From Bacillota bacterium (GTDB taxonomy: Bacteria > Bacillota > Clostridia > Christensenellales > Aristaeellaceae), in the NCBI GenBank assembly GCA_023435435.1, contig JAEYRW010000094.1, positions 1 to 14,341 on the forward strand: a DNA stretch of 14,341 nucleotides, given 5' to 3'. Position numbers and translations under genes: made by a program. The notes below the pieces were generated by a model, which worked only from the letters and a program-made list of their open reading frames with translations, did no database searches and was not told where the DNA came from. This document shows positions 6,910 to 13,258 of this stretch, one piece after another. Each line of letters begins with the position of its first letter. Positions within the stretch are counted from its first letter, which is position 1.

Positions 6910-8884
6910 TATACAGATACCATTTCTTGGCCCAGCGGACCTTTTTCCACTTGCTCTTGAGGTACGGCATGGCGTAGTAGTCCAGGCCGATGGTGCGTCC
7001 GGCGCCGATCAGGCAGGCGATGCCCGCGAAGATCATCCAGAACGTGTTGAGGTAAAGACCGGTGGTGGTGATGAACATGAACTGAAGAACCAGGGACGCC
7101 GCGCTGGCCGGGAACGTGAACAGTCCGCCCATCAGCGCCAGGCCGATCAGAAGCTCCATCAGCACGATTACGATCTGCATGAAAATCTGCAAACCGTCGC
7201 TGGCCAGCACTGTGTGATCAAGGATCCAGTTCATGAACGGGATGTTGAGCTTGACCGCGTAGTCCGCCAGGGACGAAGCGGCAATCTCCTTGCCCGTCAC
7301 GAAGATCACCTGCACAAGATGCAGGAAGTTGAAGTTGATGAGTACGTGTCCGACGCTTGCGGCGGTGTCCGTGGCCGTTTCGGCGGTGGCCGAGGAGACC
7401 GCGTCCGCGCTGCCCGCGGAAGCGCCCGCGATGACGGTATTGAACCACGTGGTCGCGCCGCCGAAGAAGTCCGCGAGCATGGGGGCCTTGAACCAGCCCT
7501 CCACGATCTTCATGATCGCCTCAAACACCCACACGGCGCCCAGCCAGACGCGCAGCAATACCAGCAGGAAGCTGGGCGTCTTGTTGGAAAAGTGCCCGCC
7601 GACAAAGGAACGGTTGTTCCGGACGGTGAAGAACTCGTGCCGCATGTAGCCGATGACCTTTGTCCAGCCCATCACCTTGACAAAATAGATGAGGTTGACA
7701 AAGTGCTTGGCAAACATGGCGAGGAACGAGGGAAGGCCGAATTTGTGGTTCTGCGTGCCGACGTAGGCGCTGCCCCAGCGTCCGCCCACGCAGACCATGA
7801 CGCCGTGGAACTTCGGCGCGTACTTGTGCATTTCGCCCTTGCCCGTCAGCGCGACGAGAATGTTGTGGACGGCGCACTCGGCGCTTTCCTCGGCGTTCTC
7901 GACGATCTGCGGAACCGGCGTCTTTTCACCCTCGGGAACGTACTGGAGCACGTCGCCGATGAGGTACACCGACTCGTCCGACTTGGAGCGCAGGAACTCG
8001 TCCGACTCGAGGCGGCCGCGCCGCGTGCCGGAGATGGTCTCGGACGCCTTCTGGGCGATGGTTCCGCCCTGGGTGCCCGCGGCCCAGATCACCGTGCGGG
8101 TTTCGACGCGCTTGTTCTGCGTGCCGTCGGTGAGCTCGATGAAATCGTCGCCGATTTCAACAACGTTGTGCTTGAGCATGATCTTGATGCCCATTTTGGT
8201 CAGGCGCTTGTAGCAGCGCGTGCAGTACTTGGGCGGCATGGTGGGCACCACGCGGTCGAGAAGGTCCGCCATGTACATGCTGATTTCGGAGGGATCGATC
8301 TCATATTGATGGCAGAGGACCGGCATCCATTCCGCGAGCTCGCCGGCCATTTCGGTTCCGGTAAAGCCCGCGCCCACCGTGAAAAAGCTCAACAGCTTCT
8401 TGCGTTCCTCGGGATTTTTTTCGCGGGCGGCGGCCCGGAAACAATCAAGAATCTGCTCGCGCAGCGTAACGGCGTCGTCGTAGCTCCACAGCTTGAAGGA
8501 CTTTTCCTCGGCGCCCTTGACGCCGAAATAGGTCGGCTTGGAACCGGCCGCCATCACCAGGATGTCATACGAATATGTGCCGGAAGCGCCCGTGAGCTCC
8601 TTGCCGGCAAAATCGATGTCTTCAATTGTGTCCATCACCACATTGACCTTGCGCCCGGAAAAGATCTTCGCGTAGGACAGCTTGATCGAGTCCTCCTCCA
8701 CGCGCGCGGCGGCGACTTCGTGAAGCTCCGTCAGCATGGTGTGGAACGGGTTTCGGTCGATCAGCGTGATCGAAACATCGTCCAACGCCTGCTTCTTCTG
8801 AAGCGCTCTGAGTGATTTCTCCAATTTCTTCGCAGCTATGACACCCGCATAGCCGCCTCCCAAAATGACGACGTTCTTGCTCAT
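6902..8884 (-). CDS. ndh2: Type II NADH:quinone oxidoreductase with C-terminal membrane domain (Ndh2-like)
   Basis: This FAD enzyme would oxidise cytosolic NADH and reduce a membrane quinone without pumping protons. The N-terminal ~430 residues are a standard two-dinucleotide-binding-domain oxidoreductase: FAD motif GGGYAG at 9-14, NAD(P)H motif GAGFTG at 171-176, WAAGTQG at 267-273 and the second FAD contact IGD at 309-311. The remaining ~225 residues are not part of ordinary NDH-2 (about 400 residues). They contain several hydrophobic helices (about 438-460, 517-530, 564-587, 595-627), begin with a DoxX-like LVLLRVWLGAVW stretch, and include an Ala/Ser/Thr-rich loop at about 484-512. A similar C-terminal extension is reported for the Listeria Ndh2 used in extracellular electron transfer. 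The protein also has CTRC at 221-224. The start has GAGGAGG at 8895-8901, about 10 bases upstream. It is the first gene of the operon. Confidence 0.93.
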   Translation of the reverse strand: MSKNVVILGGGYAGVIAAKKLEKSLRALQKKQALDDVSITLIDRNPFHTMLTELHEVAAARVEEDSIKLSYAKIFSGRKVNVVMDTIEDIDFAGKELTGASGTYSYDILVMAAGSKPTYFGVKGAEEKSFKLWSYDDAVTLREQILDCFRAAAREKNPEERKKLLSFFTVGAGFTGTEMAGELAEWMPVLCHQYEIDPSEISMYMADLLDRVVPTMPPKYCTRCYKRLTKMGIKIMLKHNVVEIGDDFIELTDGTQNKRVETRTVIWAAGTQGGTIAQKASETISGTRRGRLESDEFLRSKSDESVYLIGDVLQYVPEGEKTPVPQIVENAEESAECAVHNILVALTGKGEMHKYAPKFHGVMVCVGGRWGSAYVGTQNHKFGLPSFLAMFAKHFVNLIYFVKVMGWTKVIGYMRHEFFTVRNNRSFVGGHFSNKTPSFLLVLLRVWLGAVWVFEAIMKIVEGWFKAPMLADFFGGATTWFNTVIAGASAGSADAVSSATAETATDTAASVGHVLINFNFLHLVQVIFVTGKEIAASSLADYAVKLNIPFMNWILDHTVLASDGLQIFMQIVIVLMELLIGLALMGGLFTFPASAASLVLQFMFITTTGLYLNTFWMIFAGIACLIGAGRTIGLDYYAMPYLKSKWKKVRWAKKWYLYND

Positions 8885-9304
8885 TCCAAGTGTTCCTCCT
8901 CGCAGTTAACCAATGCCGGCCGTGGCGGCGGGGCGTCTCAAATATACCTTGTGCAAAATCCGGCCGTTCATTCGAACGGTCCTGTGCGCGAAGGCATTGG
9001 GAAGATTCCGTTTTGTCGGACGGCTCACCGTCTGATTTCCCGACGGATCAGGTAGTTTTATAGACTTCGTGATGCGCCTACGTATATCCTGTCACTTCTC
9101 CGAAAATTAACATTCGTGGTGCGATTTTGTGTAACTTGGTTACGGTAAGCCGCCCGGAAATAGGGTATGTTTACTGAAATATGCCCGGATTATCCGCGCC
9201 TTGTGGACGGTATGGTAAGTTATGGGAATCCACAGGCCCCAAATCGCCCGCGGCGGATGAACTTCTTACTATTTATACCGACCGGCGGCACTTTCGAAAC
9301 CGGG
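8885..9304. other. Long intergenic region upstream of ndh2
   Basis: No credible gene lies between the ndh2 start and the terminator of the next operon. The half nearest ndh2 is rich in inverted repeats (described separately). A short palindrome GTAAC-TTG-GTTAC is at 9131-9143, and TGTGGA/TCCACA at about 9200-9235 can pair. Minus-strand TATAAA-like boxes occur at 9057-9062 and around 9274-9279, but neither has a good -35 box, so the ndh2 promoter cannot be assigned. Confidence 0.5.
8910..9035 (-). promoter_or_regulatory. Structured 5' leader of the ndh2 operon (possible cis-regulatory RNA)
   Basis: On the minus strand CCAATGCC (9000-8993) pairs perfectly with GGCATTGG (8917-8910), closing a domain of about 75 bases. 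Inside is a hairpin with CCGTTC (8979-8974) and GAACGG (8969-8964) around a 4-base loop. Upstream, 9035-9016 forms another 8-base near-perfect hairpin (CCGTC/GACGG core). The closing stem ends 9 bases before the GAGGAGG ribosome binding site, a position suited to translational control. The sequence does not resemble FMN, cobalamin, preQ1 or other riboswitch consensuses that I can recall. Presence of structure is seen; a regulatory role is inference. Confidence 0.45.
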
Positions 9305-9347
9305 AACGCCACCCATTGGAGAGAGATCCTCTCCGACGGGTGGCGTT
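9305..9347 (-). terminator. Extended hairpin terminator of the SDR-transketolase-garR operon
   Basis: AACGCCACCC at 9305-9314 pairs with GGGTGGCGTT at 9338-9347, and an inner stem GGAGAG (9318-9323) with CTCTCC (9329-9334) stacks inside it. It lies 22 bases beyond the garR stop. The T-tract on the minus strand is poor (GTTCCCGGTTTCG), so termination may be partial or the structure may act as a 3'-end stabiliser. Confidence 0.7.
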
Positions 9348-9369
9348 TGGTTTGGCGAATGCGCAAAGA

Positions 9370-10257
9370 TCAGCGGTGCAGCGCTTCGCCCGTGAGCTTC
9401 TGATAATACTTGACCAAGGCGCTGTGATCGCAGGCCTCGTCGCCGTCGCGCCGGAGAATCTTCATCATTTCGAGCACGGTCTGCGTCAGCGGGATGGGGC
9501 TGTCGTACTTGGCGGCCGCTTCGACCACATTGTTCAGGTCCTTGATGTGCAGGTTGATGCGGAAGCCGGGCCTGAAGTTCTGATCCATCATCATGGGCGC
9601 CTTGGCGTTCATTACGGTGGAACCGGCCAGGCCGCCCTTGATGGCCTCGAAGATTTTTTCCGGCTCGACGCCGCACTGCTGCCCGAGGGTCATGGCCTCC
9701 GCGACGGCCGCGATGTTCCCGGCGACGACGATCTGGTTGCAGAGCTTTGTGACGTTGCCCGCGCCGACTGCGCCGCACAGCACGACGGAGGAACCCATTT
9801 TCTCGAGGACAGGCTTTACGATTTCAAAAATTTCCGGTTTTCCGCCCACCATGAACGCCAACGTGCCGTCGATTGCCTTGGGCTCTCCGCCAGAGACCGG
9901 CGCGTCCATCATTTCGACGCCCCTTCCGGCCAGCTCTTCCGCGATTTCGCGGGAGGCCACGGGGTTGATGGACGAGCAGTCCAGAACGATGCTGCCGGGT
10001 CTGAGTGTCTCCGCCGCGCCGTCTTTCCCGAAGAGCGCCTCCTTCACGTTGGGTGAGTTGGGCACCATTGTGATGAGGATATCGGCCTGCGCGGCGGCTT
10101 CCGCGTTGGTCTTTGCGGCGGTCGCGCCGCAGAGCGCCAGTTCTTCCACCGCCGCCCCGGCAAACTTGTCGCTCACAACCAGCGAATAGCCCGCCTTGAG
10201 GAGATTTTTTGCCATGGGCTTTCCCATGATGCCCAGCCCGATCAATCCGATTTTCAT
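9370..10257 (-). CDS. garR: 2-hydroxy-3-oxopropionate (tartronate semialdehyde) reductase, GarR type
   Basis: This member of the beta-hydroxyacid dehydrogenase family would reduce tartronate semialdehyde to D-glycerate with NAD(P)H in the cytosol. The 295-residue length is typical. The N-terminal Rossmann motif GLGIMG is at 7-12, the substrate-binding DAPVSGGEPKA at 118-128, and the catalytic lysine K171 in NVTKLCNQ. The segment GGLAGSTV...NFRPGFRINLHIKDL (208-241) and CDHSALVKYYQKL (276-288) strongly resemble GarR rather than 3-hydroxyisobutyrate dehydrogenase. The start is preceded by GGAGGG. It is the last gene of a four-gene operon, 28 bases after the transketolase C-terminal subunit. A related activity, such as sulfolactaldehyde reduction by the YihU branch, is less likely on these motifs. 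Confidence 0.88.
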   Translation of the reverse strand: MKIGLIGLGIMGKPMAKNLLKAGYSLVVSDKFAGAAVEELALCGATAAKTNAEAAAQADILITMVPNSPNVKEALFGKDGAAETLRPGSIVLDCSSINPVASREIAEELAGRGVEMMDAPVSGGEPKAIDGTLAFMVGGKPEIFEIVKPVLEKMGSSVVLCGAVGAGNVTKLCNQIVVAGNIAAVAEAMTLGQQCGVEPEKIFEAIKGGLAGSTVMNAKAPMMMDQNFRPGFRINLHIKDLNNVVEAAAKYDSPIPLTQTVLEMMKILRRDGDEACDHSALVKYYQKLTGEALHR

Positions 10258-10285
10258 GTCCTTTCCCTCCGATCCTTTGTCATTT

Positions 10286-11233
10286 TCATTGGGCCCAAAG
10301 AACCTGCTTCACCTTTTGGACGATGTCCTCCGGCATCAGGTGATAGTGCCTGAGCAGCTCTTCATACGCCTGCGCGGAGGTGCCGAAGGAATCCTGCACG
10401 CCCATCACGCCCACGGGAACGCGGCACGCGGCCGGTCCTGCGCACAACGCCTCGCAAACCGCGGAGCCCAGTCCGCCGTAAATGCTCGCTTCCTCGACGG
10501 TCACGGCCGCCTTCATGCCGGACGCGGCGGCCTGCACGCCTTGCGCGTCGAAGGGCTTGATTGTCGCGACGTTGACCACCTTGGCGGAGATGCCCTCCGC
10601 CTCCAGCGCCTTTGCCGCCGCGAGAGCCTGATAAACCATGTAACCGGTGGCGAAGAGGACGACGTCGCCGCCCGGGCGGCACGTATTGACCTTGCCGAGC
10701 GCGAAGGGCTCGCCGGGATCGGTGACATCGGGCACGTCGTTGCGGTTGACGCGGATGTAGCACGGTCCGGGAATGTCCGCCATGGCCTTGACAATCTTCG
10801 CGGCTTCGATGGCGTCCGCCGGGGAAAACACCTTCATGTTGGGAAGCACCCGCATAATGGCGATGTCGTCGATGGACTGATGGGTCTTGCCGTCGCCGAA
10901 ATCGGAAAGGCCCGCGGAAGAGCCGCAGATTTTGACGTTCAGCCGCGGGATCGCCACGGAGGAACGGATCTGGTCATAGGGACGGCCGGACGCGAACACC
11001 GCAAATGTGCTTGCGAAGGCCACGTGACCCGTCAGCGCGAGACCCGCGGCGGCGGAAATCATGTTCGCCTCCGCGATGCCCATCTGGAAATAGCGCGCCG
11101 GGAAGGCGTCCCCGAACAGGTTTGACATGGTGGATTTTCCGAGGTCGGCCTCCAGCGCCACGATCCGGCTGTCGGAGCGGCCCAGTTCAAGCAGCGCCTC
11201 GCCATAGGCCCTGCGCATGTTGCCCATTCCCAT
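10286..11233 (-). CDS. Transketolase, C-terminal subunit (pyrimidine-binding and C-terminal domains)
   Basis: This is half of a split, thiamine-diphosphate-dependent transketolase that moves two-carbon ketol units between sugars. The start ATG at 11233 is supported by GGAGGAGG 7 bases upstream; a GTG at 11239 would be one base from it. The 315-residue product carries the pyrimidine-binding domain with GIAEANM at 52-58, in which the conserved Glu (E55) activates the cofactor, and GDGKTHQSIDDIA at about 113-125, followed by the C-terminal domain with VEEASIYGGLGSAV. It starts two bases after the N-terminal subunit stops, so the subunits are made together. Such split pairs are common in carbohydrate-catabolic operons and often act on unusual sugars, so a pathway-specific enzyme is more likely than a general pentose-phosphate one. 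Confidence 0.92.
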   Translation of the reverse strand: MGMGNMRRAYGEALLELGRSDSRIVALEADLGKSTMSNLFGDAFPARYFQMGIAEANMISAAAGLALTGHVAFASTFAVFASGRPYDQIRSSVAIPRLNVKICGSSAGLSDFGDGKTHQSIDDIAIMRVLPNMKVFSPADAIEAAKIVKAMADIPGPCYIRVNRNDVPDVTDPGEPFALGKVNTCRPGGDVVLFATGYMVYQALAAAKALEAEGISAKVVNVATIKPFDAQGVQAAASGMKAAVTVEEASIYGGLGSAVCEALCAGPAACRVPVGVMGVQDSFGTSAQAYEELLRHYHLMPEDIVQKVKQVLWAQ

Positions 11234-11235
11234 GT

Positions 11236-12075
11236 TCACGCCTCCTCCAGCATTTTTTTCACCGTTTCCTTCGCCTGCGCGTACTCGTCCTCGTTCATGG
11301 CGGCGTTGTGGTAGGCGGCCTTGCCCTCCGCGAAGGAGAAGCCCTTGCCCTTGACGGTTTTGGCGAGGATGACGGTGGGTCGGCCCAAAGTCGCCCTGGC
11401 TTCCTCAAAAGCGGCGAGAATCCGGCCCATGTCGTGGCCGTCGATTTCGATGGCATTCCAGCCGAACGCTTCCCATTTTTCCCTGAGGCGCGGATTCGGG
11501 AGCACCCGGTTCACCGAATCGGTGGCCTGCACGTCGTTGACATCGACGATGGCGCAGAGATTGTCCATCCCATACGCGCCGGCTGCCATTGCGGCTTCCC
11601 AGATCTGTCCCTCAGCCAATTCGCCGTCGCCGATGATGCAGTAGACGCGGCAGTCCGCGCCGTCCAGCCGCAGCCCGAACGCCATGCCCAGACAGACGGA
11701 CAGCCCCTGTCCCAGGGAGCCGGTGACCGCCTCGATGCCGGGGGTGTGATCCATGTCGGGATGCCCCTGCAGCGTGCCGTCAAGGGTCTTGACGTGCCGG
11801 AGCGCCTCGCGCGCCACATATCCCAGTTCCACAAAGGCCGCGTATTGAGCCAGTACCGCGTGTCCCTTGGAGAGCACCAGGCGGTCGCGGCGAGGGTCCT
11901 TGGGGTCCTCGAAGACGCGCATGATTTTGAAGTAGAGCGCGGCGACGACGTCCATGATGGAGGAGCTGCCGCCCAGGTGTCCCACCTTGCCCGGCGGGAT
12001 CATGTCGATGAGGTTGGCGCGCAATTGCGCGGCGCGCCTTTTGAGCGCGCGGAGGTCCGATTCATTGAATCCCAT
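11236..12075 (-). CDS. Transketolase, N-terminal subunit (diphosphate-binding domain)
   Basis: This partner subunit binds the diphosphate end of thiamine diphosphate. The ATG at 12075 gives 279 residues and has AAGGGGGA upstream; the reading frame is open further upstream but lacks family resemblance there. Visible motifs are GHLGGSSS at 32-39, SKGHAVLAQY at 69-78, LQGHPD at 102-107, GSLGQGLS at 119-126 and the cofactor motif from GDGELAEGQ (149-157) to N180 in VDVNDVQ. It lies 26 bases after the SDR gene and 2 bases before the C-terminal subunit. Confidence 0.93.
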   Translation of the reverse strand: MGFNESDLRALKRRAAQLRANLIDMIPPGKVGHLGGSSSIMDVVAALYFKIMRVFEDPKDPRRDRLVLSKGHAVLAQYAAFVELGYVAREALRHVKTLDGTLQGHPDMDHTPGIEAVTGSLGQGLSVCLGMAFGLRLDGADCRVYCIIGDGELAEGQIWEAAMAAGAYGMDNLCAIVDVNDVQATDSVNRVLPNPRLREKWEAFGWNAIEIDGHDMGRILAAFEEARATLGRPTVILAKTVKGKGFSFAEGKAAYHNAAMNEDEYAQAKETVKKMLEEA

Positions 12076-12101
12076 TCTGCTTTCCCCCTTCTTTGGATGA
12101 A

Positions 12102-12872
12102 TCAGTAGCAGGTGACGCCGCCGTCCACCGGCAGCGAAACGCCGTTGATGAACGAGGCTTCTTCGCTGGCGAGGTAGAAAACCGCGTTCGCGACGTCGGC
12201 CCCGGTGGCCAGCCGCCCCAGAGGCACCTCGCCCAGGCGTTCCGCGCGGTTCTGCGCACCCTTTTCGGGGTCGTTGAACAAAAGCTGAATGAAGGGCGTG
12301 TCCACCGTGGACGGGTGGATGGAATTGCAGCGGATGTTGTCCCTGGCGTAGCGGGAGGCGATGGCCTTGGTCAGCGTCGTGATGGCGCCCTTGGTGGCGG
12401 TATAGGCCTCGGTGGTATACCTGTGTCCCACGAGGCCGCACACGGAGGAAGTGTTGATGATCGCGCCGCCGCCCTGTTTGCGCATGGCGGGGATCACATA
12501 CTTGCAGCCCAGGAAGGCGGAACCTGTGTTCACCTTCATCATCGTCATCCACTCGTCGATGCTCATCTCCTCCACGGGCTTTCGGATGTTGATGCCCGCG
12601 TTGTTGACCAGCACATCCACCCTGCCGCCGTTTTGTACGGCGAAATCGACGGCCTTTTTCCAATCCTCTTCCGAGGTCACGTCGGCGCCGCAAAACCATG
12701 CCTCGCCCCCCGCAGCCGTCAGCGCGGCGGCCAGCGCCTCGCCCTTTTCGCGGGTGGCTTCCAGGTCCAGGATCAGAATCTTCGCGCCGTTTTCGCTCAG
12801 GAGCCTCGCCATGGCGCTGCCCAGCCCTCCGGCGCCCCCGGTGATGAGAATCATTTTGCCTTTTACGTTCAA
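12102..12872 (-). CDS. Short-chain dehydrogenase/reductase (SDR family)
   Basis: This cytosolic NAD(P)-dependent oxidoreductase probably acts on a polyol, sugar or hydroxy-ketone that feeds the transketolase. A TTG start at 12872 is chosen because GAGGAGGGG at 12880-12888 sits 7 bases upstream and it gives the canonical N-terminus MNVKGKMILITGG; no ATG fits. The 256-residue product has the cofactor motif TGGAGGLG at 11-18, NNAG at 90-93, catalytic serine in NTSS (S142/S143), Y157 and K161 in YTATK, and the classical C-terminal INGVSLPVDGG. D36 in ILILDLEA after beta-strand 2 favours NAD over NADP. Substrate is unknown. It is the first gene of the operon. Confidence 0.9.
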   Translation of the reverse strand: MNVKGKMILITGGAGGLGSAMARLLSENGAKILILDLEATREKGEALAAALTAAGGEAWFCGADVTSEEDWKKAVDFAVQNGGRVDVLVNNAGINIRKPVEEMSIDEWMTMMKVNTGSAFLGCKYVIPAMRKQGGGAIINTSSVCGLVGHRYTTEAYTATKGAITTLTKAIASRYARDNIRCNSIHPSTVDTPFIQLLFNDPEKGAQNRAERLGEVPLGRLATGADVANAVFYLASEEASFINGVSLPVDGGVTCY

Positions 12873-13055
12873 AGCAGTTCCCCTCCTCATGATTTGCCGA
12901 ATGTGTGTCGATTGGTGCAGAGATGAAGCCGCGAAAGGGGCCGACGGGCAAATGAGCCTTTTCGCACGTCGCGGCACCATAGCATGATTTCATTTTTGGC
13001 GGTTAAAATGCAAACTTTCAAAAATGGCGCGAATATCATATCCTTTCAACAGAAA
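12873..13055. other. Divergent intergenic region, SDR side
   Basis: This AT-richer stretch lies between the SDR operon and the plus-strand promoter at 13056. It should contain the minus-strand promoter of the SDR operon, but no pair of boxes near consensus is visible. No gene is seen. Confidence 0.5.
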
Positions 13056-13083
13056 TTGCACGAGATGGTACTTTCAGTATAAT
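13056..13083 (+). promoter_or_regulatory. Sigma-A promoter of the hprA upstream transcript
   Basis: TTGCAC at 13056-13061 and a perfect TATAAT at 13078-13083 are separated by 16 bases. Transcription would start near 13090. It lies 176 bases before the hprA start and drives into the terminator-like hairpin at 13140-13200. Confidence 0.75.
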
Positions 13084-13089
13084 ATAAAA

Positions 13090-13200
13090 AAGGCGCTTTG
13101 CCAATAGATCATGCAGTACTTATCGAAATGCAATTCTTGAACCGGCGCGGGGCACGCCGCGGACGCTTTCGGATTTCCGCAATCGCCGCGCCGGTTTTGT
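13090..13200 (+). ncRNA. Candidate small RNA or attenuated leader upstream of hprA
   Basis: A short transcript of about 110 bases is bounded by the promoter at 13056-13083 and the terminator at 13140-13200. The 5' part is AT-rich and largely unstructured; the 3' half is the terminator stem with a branched loop. It could be an independent small RNA, since a second promoter follows, or a transcription attenuator controlling read-through into hprA. I recognise no RNA family. Confidence 0.4.
13140..13200 (+). terminator. Rho-independent terminator in the hprA upstream region
   Basis: AACCGGCGCGG at 13140-13150 pairs perfectly with CCGCGCCGGTT at 13186-13196 (11 bp), followed by TTTTGTTTG-type T-rich sequence. 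The 35-base loop contains an inner GCGGA/TCCGC stem (13159-13163 with 13176-13180). It lies upstream of, not after, a plus-strand gene. Confidence 0.8.
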
Positions 13201-13229
13201 TTGATTGGAGGGATGCAATGTGCTAAGAT
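13201..13229 (+). promoter_or_regulatory. Possible second promoter proximal to hprA
   Basis: TTGATT at 13201-13206 and TAAGAT at 13224-13229 are spaced by 17 bases, each matching four of six consensus positions. It begins directly at the end of the upstream terminator and would give a leader of about 23 bases with a good ribosome binding site. Confidence 0.45.
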
Positions 13230-13258
13230 AACACAGGAATCCGGATTGGAGGATGAAG

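Noticed and set aside
6758..8815. A 685-codon open frame on the plus strand opposite ndh2
   Set aside because: It is antisense to a gene with intact FAD and NADH motifs, is His/Asp/Gly/Arg-rich without any domain, and is the kind of shadow expected in GC-rich sequence.
9131..9143. Palindrome GTAAC-TTG-GTTAC as a Rex-type redox operator for ndh2
   Set aside because: It lacks the TTGTGA/TCACAA half sites, and a 5-bp palindrome is common by chance.
9143..9153. An 11-base repeat shared with 14278-14288 as a possible attachment site
   Set aside because: Repeats of this length are expected by chance in 14 kb, and there is no integrase or other mobile gene.
9167..9403. A 78-codon plus-strand open frame between ndh2 and garR
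   Set aside because: It reads through the hairpin terminator and into the end of garR, has no ribosome binding site and no recognisable features.
9370..12872. Operon as a sulfoquinovose or sulfolactaldehyde pathway (split transketolase plus beta-hydroxyacid dehydrogenase)
   Set aside because: The reductase carries GarR-type segments, and no sulfosugar-specific enzyme or exporter is present in the window.
13111..13140. A 9-codon open frame (ATG to TGA) ending at the base of the hprA-leader terminator, as a leader peptide
   Set aside because: There is no Shine-Dalgarno within reach and no run of one regulatory codon, so attenuation by a leader peptide is unsupported.
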